The notes beneath the pieces were generated by a model. That model saw only the letters and a program-made list of their open reading frames with translations, made no database searches and was not told where the DNA came from. A stretch of DNA of 8,429 bases from JAQYVZ01 sp035269105 (GTDB lineage Bacteria > Desulfobacterota > Desulfuromonadia > Desulfuromonadales > BM103): assembly GCA_035269105.1 (NCBI GenBank), contig DATFJP010000142.1:1-8429 (forward strand), in the 5' to 3' direction. Position numbers and translations under genes: made by a program. This document shows, in pieces, positions 1 through 5,600 of the stretch (its first letter is position 1; each line of letters begins with the position of its first letter).

Positions 1-469
1 TGAAAGCGCGCACCGTTTCCGTGAAAATTTCCTGGATCGATTCCGGGACCAGGGCGATGGCGGCATGGTCGCCGTGAGTGCCCCAGCGGGCCTGCATGAC
101 GTCGGACTGGCCGGGACCGGTGGGCATGCCGGTAGAAGGCCCGCCGCGCATGACATTGACGATGACGCAGGGAGTCTCGGCGATGCAGGCATAGCCGATC
201 AGTTCCTGCTTGAGCGAAACACCCGGGCCGGAGGTGGCGGTCAAGGCTTTGGCACCGGTCAGCGATGCACCGATGACCGAAGCCATGGCGCCGATCTCAT
301 CTTCCATCTGAATGAACTTGCCGCCGACGGTCGGCAGCAGTTCGGACAATTCTTCGGCCACTTCGGTCGACGGGGTGATCGGGTAGCCGCCGAAAAAAGT
401 ACATCCGGCGTAGATCGCCCCTTCGGCACAGGCCTGGTTTCCCTGTACGAGAGCAGTTTTCTTTGCCAC
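1..469 (-). CDS. korA: 2-oxoglutarate:ferredoxin oxidoreductase subunit alpha (KorA), N-terminal part
   Basis: Subunit of the ferredoxin-dependent 2-oxoglutarate oxidoreductase, which converts 2-oxoglutarate and CoA to succinyl-CoA and CO2 while reducing ferredoxin, the anaerobe's replacement for 2-oxoglutarate dehydrogenase. The gene runs off the left edge; 156 N-terminal residues are visible of the roughly 370-380 usual for the family. They form the start of the pyruvate:ferredoxin-oxidoreductase-type pyrimidine-binding domain, with GGYPITPSTEVAEEL near residues 28-42, EDEIGAMASVIGASLTGAK near 56-74 and TATSGPGVSLKQE just after. I chose the GTG at 469 because the protein begins VAKKTALVQGNQACAEGA, as the family does, and a perfect AGGAGG (478-483) lies 8 nt upstream. 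It follows korD after 34 nt and is surely in the same operon. A 2-oxoacid oxidoreductase of another specificity is possible from the alpha chain alone, but the TCA neighbours favour 2-oxoglutarate. Confidence 0.9.
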   Translation of the reverse strand, partial: MAKKTALVQGNQACAEGAIYAGCTFFGGYPITPSTEVAEELSELLPTVGGKFIQMEDEIGAMASVIGASLTGAKALTATSGPGVSLKQELIGYACIAETPCVIVNVMRGGPSTGMPTGPGQSDVMQARWGTHGDHAAIALVPESIQEIFTETVRAF

Positions 470-477
470 GTCTATAT

Positions 478-483
478 CCTCCT
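478..483 (-). promoter_or_regulatory. Shine-Dalgarno sequence of korA
   Basis: Perfect AGGAGG on the minus strand, 8 nt before a GTG codon. It decides the non-ATG start of korA. Confidence 0.85.
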
Positions 484-503
484 GTAGGAAATCAATTGGT
501 TGA

Positions 504-695
504 TTATTCGTCGTGGACCTTGATGGCGAAATCAGGGCACAGCAGTTCGCACTGCATACACTTGATGCAGTTCTCAGGCCTCGGGACTGTGACCACGAAG
601 ACGTCCATTTCCAGAACGTCCTTCGGACAGAATTCGGCGCAAATGCAGCATGCTTTGCAGTTGCGCTCGATCACTTCGATTCTTGCACCGCTCAT
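504..695 (-). CDS. korD: 2-oxoglutarate:ferredoxin oxidoreductase delta subunit, 2[4Fe-4S] ferredoxin (KorD)
   Basis: A 63-residue bacterial-type ferredoxin that carries electrons from the thiamine-diphosphate centre of the Kor complex toward soluble ferredoxin. Two cluster motifs are visible: C13-x2-C16-x2-C19-x3-C23-P and C43-x2-C46-x2-C49-x3-C53-P. By the usual ferredoxin pattern C13/C16/C19 pair with C53, and C43/C46/C49 with C23. An extra cysteine (C17) sits between the first ligands. The start at 695 (MSGARIEVIERNC) follows AAGGAG by 11 nt and gives the normal length. An upstream in-frame ATG at 791 would add 32 residues (MWNQRWFYAKFAAVF...) unlike any ferredoxin N-terminus and would cover the likely promoter, so I reject it. 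korA starts 34 nt downstream, which argues for a dedicated Kor subunit and not a free ferredoxin. Confidence 0.88.
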   Translation of the reverse strand: MSGARIEVIERNCKACCICAEFCPKDVLEMDVFVVTVPRPENCIKCMQCELLCPDFAIKVHDE

Positions 696-764
696 TTCCG
701 GTCTATCTCCTTTTTCTGGAATTTGTTTCTGCCAAGAAAACAACGAAAAAACCGCGGCGAACTT

Positions 765-791
765 AGCATAAAACCACCGCTGATTCCACAA
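765..791 (-). promoter_or_regulatory. Possible promoter of korD-korA (weak)
   Basis: On the minus strand TTGTGG (786-791) and TATGCT (765-770) are separated by 15 bp, about 70 nt before the korD start. The match to the sigma-70 consensus is only moderate and the spacer short. A promoter somewhere in 696-883 is expected because a terminator separates mdh from korD, but the exact boxes are uncertain. Confidence 0.3.
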
Positions 792-884
792 ATAATTTCG
801 GTTTTTCAGTGCTTTTGCCGGTATCAGGTACAGAGGTCGGGCTGGTAGGTCGGTAACCTGTTGAAATCACTTTTGCAGGGAAGC

Positions 885-914
885 AAAAGAAGGGCAATGT
901 TGCCATTGCCCTTC
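885..914 (-). terminator. Rho-independent terminator of mdh
   Basis: A perfect 11-bp stem GAAGGGCAATG (889-899) / CATTGCCCTTC (904-914) with a 4-nt loop starts about 30 nt past the mdh stop. On the minus strand it is followed by TTTTGCTT, a short U tract. It separates mdh from korDA. Confidence 0.8.
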
Positions 915-943
915 ATTGATGCGGCAATTTCACAGGAAAAGGC

Positions 944-1912
944 TTACAGCAGTCCCATCTTCTCGAGGTCGGCAATCAGTCCCTTGACGGCATTGACGGA
1001 ATTGTCCATCAGGGCCTGTTCTTCCTCGTCGAGTTTGAATTCGACGATTTTTTCGACACCACCGGCTCCCAGAACGCAGGGGACGCCCACGTAGTAGCCG
1101 TCGACACCGAATTCGCCCTGCAGCAGCGCGCAGGTCGGCAGGACCCGCTTCTGATCCTTGAGGATCGACTCGGCCATGGCGATGGCGGCGGAAGCCGGGC
1201 TGTAGAATGCGCTGCCGGTCTTGAGCAGCTTGACCACCTCGCCGCCGGCCGCCTTGGTGCGCTCGACCATGGCGGTCATGACTTCCTTGGCTTTCTCGGC
1301 GCTGCCGTATTTCTGTTCAAGCAGTTCCATGACCGGAATGCCCTGGACACTGGCATAGCGGACCAGCGGCACCATCGTGTCGCCGTGGCCGCCGAGAGTC
1401 ATGGCGTTGACGTCCTTGACCGAGACGCCGAGTTCCCAGGCGATAAAAGTCATGAAGCGGGCCGAGTCGAGGACGCCGGCCTGACCCATGACGCGCTCTG
1501 CCGGGAAACCGGTGATCTTGCGGCACAGGGTGACCATGGCGTCGAGGGGATTGGAGATGACGATGACGAAGGAATCGGGAGCGTTTTCGCGAATGCCTTC
1601 GGCTACCGAGGTCATGATCTTGGAGTTGACTTCGATCAGGTCGTCGCGGCTCATGCCCGGTTTGCGGGGCAGACCGGCAGTGACGATGACGATGTCGGAG
1701 CCGGCGATGTCCTTGTAGTCATTGGTGCCGACACAGGCAACGTCGAAGCCGTCAATCGGGGAAGCCTCAGCAAGGTCCAGGGTCTTGCCCTGGGGCATGT
1801 CCTCGACGATATCGAACATCACCACGTCACCGAGTTCGCGCAGGCAGGCCAGTTGAGCCAGAACGCCGCCGATCTGTCCACCACCGATCAATGCAATTTT
1901 AGGTCTCGCCAT
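944..1912 (-). CDS. mdh: Malate dehydrogenase, NAD-dependent, LDH-like type
   Basis: Oxidises malate to oxaloacetate with NAD+ in the TCA cycle (reversible). The 322-residue length fits the LDH-like (tetrameric) bacterial MDH group. The N-terminal Rossmann fold shows GGGQIG (10-15) and D34 at the end of the second strand, the acid that selects NAD over NADP. Substrate residues are visible: R83 in AGLPRKPGMSRDDL (the arginine at the LDH Gln102 position that marks malate over lactate specificity), R89, N121 in SNPLD, the D149-S-x-R152 pair, and catalytic H176 in GGHGDTMVPL. No key residue is missing. The ATG at 1912 follows AAGGAG by 7 nt. The gene has its own promoter and terminator, so it is a single-gene unit between icd and korDA, but it shares an operator sequence with icd. 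Confidence 0.97.
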   Translation of the reverse strand: MARPKIALIGGGQIGGVLAQLACLRELGDVVMFDIVEDMPQGKTLDLAEASPIDGFDVACVGTNDYKDIAGSDIVIVTAGLPRKPGMSRDDLIEVNSKIMTSVAEGIRENAPDSFVIVISNPLDAMVTLCRKITGFPAERVMGQAGVLDSARFMTFIAWELGVSVKDVNAMTLGGHGDTMVPLVRYASVQGIPVMELLEQKYGSAEKAKEVMTAMVERTKAAGGEVVKLLKTGSAFYSPASAAIAMAESILKDQKRVLPTCALLQGEFGVDGYYVGVPCVLGAGGVEKIVEFKLDEEEQALMDNSVNAVKGLIADLEKMGLL

Positions 1913-1951
1913 TCTCTCTCTCCTTTTTAAAATGAATAAAGTTCACCCGCC

Positions 1952-1986
1952 TTTGATTAGGCAGGCAGGGTCGTGACCTTATCAAA
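1952..1986. repeat. Inverted repeat in the mdh leader
   Basis: Arms TTTGATTAGG (1952-1961) and CCTTATCAAA (1977-1986) match in 9 of 10 positions around a 15-nt spacer. With transcription starting near 2014 this lies in the 5' untranslated region of mdh and could form an RNA hairpin, or it could be a second operator. No U tract follows it, so it does not look like a terminator. Confidence 0.45.
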
Positions 1987-2012
1987 CAGTCATCTTATCA
2001 TTTCAGACACCG

Positions 2013-2029
2013 TTGTATACAGTATACAA
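2013..2029. promoter_or_regulatory. Palindromic operator over the mdh -10 box
   Basis: TTGTATACAGTATACAA is a perfect palindrome: 8-bp arms around one central base. Each arm holds GTATAC, itself a palindrome, so the minus strand can also be read as two tandem TGTATAC units. It covers the mdh -10 hexamer, the position expected for a repressor site. A 15-bp identical copy lies at the icd promoter (4718-4732). GTATAC half-sites recall GntR-type operators; the regulator is not encoded in this window. HgtR, the Geobacter repressor of central metabolism genes, is one candidate, but I cannot confirm its motif from memory. Confidence 0.75.
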
Positions 2030-2047
2030 AGACCATAGGGCTGTCAA
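2021..2047 (-). promoter_or_regulatory. Sigma-70 type promoter of mdh
   Basis: On the minus strand a perfect TTGACA -35 box (2042-2047), a 15-bp spacer and TATACT (2021-2026, five of six consensus bases). Predicted transcription start is near 2014, giving a leader of about 100 nt. The -10 box is embedded in the palindromic operator. The spacer is short, which may make the promoter weak. Confidence 0.7.
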
Positions 2048-2117
2048 GATGCTTTGTCTATTAAAGCGAATTTATCTTCAGGTCGACATCCGGATGTTGC
2101 CAGAAATTTCGGGACTC

Positions 2118-2235
2118 TCCCTCGATGAGGGGATTCACGGCCGACTTTCCTCAGTCCTCCCCGATTGGAGAAACCGGGGGGAGGGTTGAAAGAGTCTCCC
2201 ACATCCCGGCCTTCTCCCGCAGGGGGGAGGGAGAA
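2118..2235. repeat. Cluster of GC-rich inverted repeats, REP-like
   Basis: The gap between icd and mdh (1913-2326) holds no gene. Its middle has three small hairpin units: CCCTC-GAT-GAGGG (2119-2131), CCTCCCC (2156-2162) with GGGGAGG (2178-2184), and TTCTCCC (2212-2218) with GGGAGAA (2229-2235). The CCTCCCC / TTCTCCC-GGGAGAA style resembles REP-type intergenic elements of other Proteobacteria. Whether it is repeated elsewhere in the genome cannot be seen here. It lies between the icd terminator and the mdh promoter, so it is probably not part of either mature transcript. Confidence 0.4.
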
Positions 2236-2256
2236 ATAACCGCATACCGCACAGAT

Positions 2257-2290
2257 AAAAAAAGCCGGGGCGCGCAGTGCGGCCCCGGCT
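2257..2290 (-). terminator. Rho-independent terminator of icd
   Basis: Stem AGCCGGGGC (2263-2271) / GCCCCGGCT (2282-2290), extended inside by a CGC/GCG pair with a three-base loop, and seven uninterrupted U residues (A's at 2257-2263 on the plus strand). It begins 36 nt past the icd stop codon. A textbook terminator. Confidence 0.93.
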
Positions 2291-2326
2291 GGTGATCATG
2301 CAATAATCAGATCGTCAGATAAAAAC

Positions 2327-4552
2327 TCAGCCAAGAGCATCGATAATTTTGTTGTAGGTCTGACTGGGCCGCATGGCCTGGGCCGCTTTGGCCGGGTCGG
2401 GGCGGAAATAACCACCAACGTCTTCCGGCTTGCCCTGGGCCTCGATCAGTTCGGCATCGATTTTTTCGGCATTCTCGGTTAATTCCTTGGCCACTGGCTT
2501 GAAACGGGCCTTGATCTCAGGATCCTTGTCCTGGGAGGCAAGGGCCTGGGCCCAGTAGAGGCTCAGGTAGAAGCTGCTGCCGCGGTTATCGATTTCATTG
2601 ACCTTGCGGGAGGGCAGCTTCTGGTTTTCCAGGTAGACGCCGATCGCCTCGTCCAGGGTTTCAGCCAGGACGGCCGCCTTGGGATTGTCATAATTCTTGG
2701 CGACCAATTCCAGGGAAGGGACCAGCGCGCAGTATTCACCGAGGGAATCCCAGCGAATGTGGCCTTCTTTGAGAAACTGCTGAACATGTTTGGGTGCGGA
2801 GCCGCCGGCCCCGGTTTCGAACAGGCCGCCGCCGGCCAGCAGGGGCACGATGGACAGCATGCGGGCACTGGTGCCCAGTTCCAGGATCGGAAACAGGTCG
2901 GTCAGGTAATCTCTGAGCACGTTACCCGTGGCAGAAATGGTGTTTTCACCGCGGCGAATGCGCTCCAGGGAGAAATTCATCGCATCGACCGGGGGCATGA
3001 TGCGAATATCCAAACCTTCCGTATCCAACTCAGGCATGTATCGGTTGATCTTCTGGATGATCTGAGCGTCGTGGCCGCGGTTTTCGTCGAGCCAGAAAAC
3101 GACCGGTTCGCCGGACTCGCGGGCGCGCTCGACAGCCAGCTTGATCCAGTCCTTGATCGCCACGTCCTTGGTCTGGCAGGCGCGGAAGACGTCGCCTTTT
3201 TCAACCTTCTGCTCGAGCAGGACTTCGCCGGAGTCGTTGACAATGCGGATGACGCCGTTGCCCTTGGCCTCGAAGGTCTTGTCGTGGGAGCCGTATTCTT
3301 CCGCTTTCTTGGCCATCAGACCGACGTTGGAGACGCTGCCCATTGTGGCCGGGTCAAACTGGCCGTTGCGTTTGCAGTCCTCGATGATTTCACGGTACAT
3401 GGTGGCATAGCAGCGGTCCGGAACCATGGCGATGGTGTCCTGCAGATCGTCCTGCAGGTTCCACATCTTGCCCCCGTCGCGAACTACGTTCGGCATGGAG
3501 GCGTCGATGATAATATCGTTGGGGACATGCAGGTTGGTGATGTTCTTGTGCGAATCGACCATGGCCAGAGCGCATTGTTTCTTGTAGCAGGCATCGATGT
3601 CAGCCTCGATTTCGGATTTCTTCTCAGCGGGAAGCTTGTCGAGCTTATCCAGGATGTCGCCGAGGCCGTAATTGGGGTTGGCGCCGATTTCCTTGAGCGT
3701 CTGGCCGTGCTTGTCGAAGACCTCCTTGAAGTAGACCTTGACGCAGTGGCCGAACAAGATGGGATCAGAGATCTTCATCATGGTCGCCTTGAGGTGCAGC
3801 GAGAGCAGGACGTCTTTCTCTTGGGCTTCCTTGATGCAGGCCTCATAGAAATTCTGCAGCGCCGTTACGTTCATGCGGGAACTGTCGAGAACTTCACCTT
3901 CAATCAGTTTGAGGCCTTCCTTGAGAACGGTGGCGCTGCCGGCTTCGTCGACGAACTCGAACTTGACGGTTTCGGCCTTGTCCAGGGTCACCGAGTTTTC
4001 ACTCTCGTAAAAGTCGCCCCCCTCCATGTGAGCCACCCGGCACATGGAAACGTCCGGCCAGTCCTTCATCATTCTATGGGGGTTTTTCTGAGCAAATTTC
4101 TTGACCGAGGCTGCCGGCCGGCGATCCGAGTTGCCTTCGCGCAGAACCGGGTTGACGGCGGAGCCCAGAACGACGGAAAATCTTTCCTGGAGCTTCTTTT
4201 CTTCCTCGGTCTCGGCTTCTTCGGGGTAGCTGGGGATGTCGTAGCCTTTTTGCTGCAGTTCCTTGATGCAGGCCTGCAACTGCGGGATCGAGGCGCTGAT
4301 GTTCGGCAGTTTGATGACATTGGCTTCGGGAGTCTTGACCAGTTTGCCCAGTTCGGCAAGATGATCGGGAATCTGCTGTTCCTCCTTCAGCTTGTCGGGG
4401 AAATTGGCGATGACGCGGCCGGACAGGGAGATGTCCTTCTTCTCAACTTCGATGCCGGTGCCTTTGGTGTAGGCGCGGACGACCGGCAGGAAGGCATAGG
4501 TTGCCAACGCTGGGGCTTCGTCGATTTCTGACCAGATGATCTTTGATGCCAT
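2327..4552 (-). CDS. icd: Isocitrate dehydrogenase, NADP-dependent, monomeric type
   Basis: Oxidatively decarboxylates isocitrate to 2-oxoglutarate with NADP+. The 741 residues match the large monomeric IDH family (about 740), not the roughly 420-residue dimeric form. Nearly all residues I recall from the Azotobacter vinelandii enzyme are present at the same numbering: K255 and Y420 (catalysis), D350, D548 and D552 (metal), H589, R600 and R649 (NADP phosphate). The isocitrate-binding stretch S131, N134, R138, R144 (SAVNPVLREGNSDRR) is shifted by one but keeps the spacing. Start ATG 4552 (MASKIIWSEIDEAPALATYAF) follows AAGGAG by 6 nt. The frame stays open to 4741, but that 63-residue extension is not family-like and reaches upstream of the predicted transcription start. 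The gene forms a single-gene unit with its own promoter, operator and strong terminator; its product feeds the Kor complex encoded downstream. Confidence 0.97.
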   Translation of the reverse strand: MASKIIWSEIDEAPALATYAFLPVVRAYTKGTGIEVEKKDISLSGRVIANFPDKLKEEQQIPDHLAELGKLVKTPEANVIKLPNISASIPQLQACIKELQQKGYDIPSYPEEAETEEEKKLQERFSVVLGSAVNPVLREGNSDRRPAASVKKFAQKNPHRMMKDWPDVSMCRVAHMEGGDFYESENSVTLDKAETVKFEFVDEAGSATVLKEGLKLIEGEVLDSSRMNVTALQNFYEACIKEAQEKDVLLSLHLKATMMKISDPILFGHCVKVYFKEVFDKHGQTLKEIGANPNYGLGDILDKLDKLPAEKKSEIEADIDACYKKQCALAMVDSHKNITNLHVPNDIIIDASMPNVVRDGGKMWNLQDDLQDTIAMVPDRCYATMYREIIEDCKRNGQFDPATMGSVSNVGLMAKKAEEYGSHDKTFEAKGNGVIRIVNDSGEVLLEQKVEKGDVFRACQTKDVAIKDWIKLAVERARESGEPVVFWLDENRGHDAQIIQKINRYMPELDTEGLDIRIMPPVDAMNFSLERIRRGENTISATGNVLRDYLTDLFPILELGTSARMLSIVPLLAGGGLFETGAGGSAPKHVQQFLKEGHIRWDSLGEYCALVPSLELVAKNYDNPKAAVLAETLDEAIGVYLENQKLPSRKVNEIDNRGSSFYLSLYWAQALASQDKDPEIKARFKPVAKELTENAEKIDAELIEAQGKPEDVGGYFRPDPAKAAQAMRPSQTYNKIIDALG

Positions 4553-4717
4553 GTTTCTCTCCTTGGTTTGATAGCAGGTTTTGGCAAAACTCCTTTTTCG
4601 AAGGCAATAAAGGATCTGCCATCGAAAAACAGAGGGTTGAACCCGATGCTGAATTGTTGTCCAGGAAGGGCAGGTCCGAAGCGCGCAGAGACGTGGGCAC
4701 GACGGGCCTGCTAAAGG

Positions 4718-4732
4718 TGTATACAGTATACA
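4718..4732. promoter_or_regulatory. Palindromic operator over the icd -10 box
   Basis: TGTATACAGTATACA is a perfect 15-bp palindrome, identical to the core of the site at mdh (2014-2028). It overlaps the icd -10 hexamer in the same register as at mdh, so a bound protein should block RNA polymerase at both genes. The centre is 173 nt before the icd start codon. Confidence 0.75.
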
Positions 4733-4752
4733 AAGGGTCAAAACCCTGTCAA
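4725..4752 (-). promoter_or_regulatory. Sigma-70 type promoter of icd
   Basis: Minus strand TTGACA (4747-4752), 16-bp spacer, TATACT (4725-4730): 11 of 12 consensus bases. Predicted start is near 4718, giving a leader of about 165 nt before the icd ATG. I see no strong structure or leader peptide with a ribosome binding site in that leader. Confidence 0.8.
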
Positions 4753-4754
4753 GG

Positions 4755-4776
4755 AAAAAAGACGGGCCGCGCGGCC
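4755..4776 (-). terminator. Possible second terminator next to the icd promoter
   Basis: The 12-bp palindrome GGCCGCGCGGCC (4765-4776) is followed on the minus strand, after four bases, by TTTTTT (4755-4760). As a hairpin it has only a 4-bp stem with a 4-nt loop, so it is weak. It could back up the terminator at 4798-4834. Confidence 0.3.
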
Positions 4777-4797
4777 GTTGCCAAGAGTGCGGAATAT

Positions 4798-4834
4798 AAA
4801 AGGAAGATCCCGGCCCACCAGGCTCCGGCCGGGA
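4798..4834 (-). terminator. Terminator after the LysM lipoprotein gene
   Basis: Stem TCCCGGCC (4808-4815) / GGCCGGGA (4827-4834) with an 11-nt loop starts just past the stop codon. The minus-strand tail reads TCTTCCTTTT, a broken U tract. It probably ends the aspS-lipoprotein transcript before the icd promoter. Confidence 0.65.
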
Positions 4835-4837
4835 CTG

Positions 4838-5557
4838 CTATTCGGGGATGGGGAAAATGTCGGAGGCTTTGGCTTTCTCGCGTGCCTCCTCGATTTCTTC
4901 CGGTGACAGGTCCCTGCGGATACTCAGGGTCTGGCCCGGAAAGATTTCGCGGGGATTCTTGATCTGATCACGATTGGCCTGATAGAGCAGTGGCCATAAG
5001 TGCCCGTCGCCATAAACCGATGGCTGGGCAGCTATAGTCCAGAGGGTTTCTCCTTCGCCGACCAGGTAAGTCGCGACCGGCTGGATTTCTACCGGCTCCG
5101 GAGACGGCTGCTGCGGCTCCGGTTTGACCTCCCGGGATTTCTCCTCGGCGGCCGCAGCTGCTTTGATCCTGGCTTCCTCAGCCGCCCGCTGACGGGCCTC
5201 CTCGGCGGCCTGGCGGGCTCTGGCCTCTTCGGCGGCCCGGCGACGGGCGCGTTCCGCGGCTTCGGCAACCTCTCTGGCGCGTGTTTCGTTGGTCACACTA
5301 ACGGCCCGGCGAGCGTGCTCCAAAGCGAATTCCAAAGCATCGCCGGCCGCCCGGTAATTGCCTTGGTCCATAAGGGCCTGACCGTCCCGGAAAGCTTCCA
5401 GAGCCGCCTGGTATTCGGTGGGTGCGTACTGTTGCGCATCCAGAGCCTTGGCCTGGGCAATCACATGTTCGGCTGTTTTCTTCTCGAACAGGGGTGGCTT
5501 GGCACAAGCGATCAGTGCCAGCAGGATGAATATCAAAAAAGCCCAACGCAATATCAT
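4838..5557 (-). CDS. LysM-domain lipoprotein with Ala/Arg/Glu-rich coiled coil
   Basis: Predicted envelope lipoprotein of 239 residues, specific role unknown. In order: a lipoprotein signal peptide MILRWAFLIFILLALIAC with lipobox LIAC and lipidated Cys18; Ala at +2, which in E. coli rules favours the outer membrane; a helical segment (about 27-88) resembling the DUF4398/TPR-like part of similar lipoproteins; a charged Ala/Arg/Glu-rich stretch (about 92-142) with repeated AAEEAR units, likely a long coiled coil; a Pro/Glu-rich linker (146-161); and a LysM domain (about 162-213: TYLVGEGETLWTIA ... IKNPREIFPGQTLSI), which binds peptidoglycan. It may tether the outer membrane to the cell wall; that is inference. 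It begins 43 nt after aspS and is probably cotranscribed. The start is uncertain: neither ATG 5557 nor the in-frame GTG at 5593 (251 residues) has a clear ribosome binding site. ATG gives the better signal peptide. Confidence 0.85.
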   Translation of the reverse strand: MILRWAFLIFILLALIACAKPPLFEKKTAEHVIAQAKALDAQQYAPTEYQAALEAFRDGQALMDQGNYRAAGDALEFALEHARRAVSVTNETRAREVAEAAERARRRAAEEARARQAAEEARQRAAEEARIKAAAAAEEKSREVKPEPQQPSPEPVEIQPVATYLVGEGETLWTIAAQPSVYGDGHLWPLLYQANRDQIKNPREIFPGQTLSIRRDLSPEEIEEAREKAKASDIFPIPE

Positions 5558-5568
5558 AGATCGGTTCG

Positions 5569-5587
5569 CCCGGGTGGATTTCCCGGG
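5569..5587. repeat. CCCGGG hairpin before the lipoprotein gene
   Basis: Two CCCGGG blocks (5569-5574 and 5582-5587) separated by 7 nt can pair as a 6-bp GC-only stem. It lies between the aspS stop and the lipoprotein ATG, 11 nt before the ATG, where a Shine-Dalgarno sequence would be expected and is not seen. Confidence 0.45.
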
Positions 5588-5600
5588 AAGCACAAAAAGC

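Noticed and set aside
65..487. 140-codon plus-strand open frame
   Set aside because: Antisense to korA, whose translated sequence is clearly conserved.
821..833. GTATCAGGTACAG as an operator copy before korD
   Set aside because: Two bases shorter than the icd/mdh palindrome with mismatches; plausible by chance.
1385..1930. 181-codon plus-strand open frame
   Set aside because: Antisense to mdh; acidic low-complexity product with no motif.
2086..2097. ACATCCGGATGT, perfect 12-bp palindrome upstream of the mdh -35 box
   Set aside because: About one or two such palindromes are expected by chance in 8.4 kb; no second copy seen.
2759..4531. 590-codon open frame on the plus strand opposite icd
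   Set aside because: It mirrors the codon pattern of a certain gene with all catalytic residues; its product has no recognisable domain. Antisense shadow.
4443..4733. Short minus-strand frame in the icd leader running into icd
   Set aside because: Its internal ATG in the leader has no ribosome binding site and the frame is out of register with icd; no sign of a leader peptide.
4553..4741. 63-residue N-terminal extension of icd
   Set aside because: Reaches upstream of the predicted transcription start, lacks a ribosome binding site and is not found in the family.
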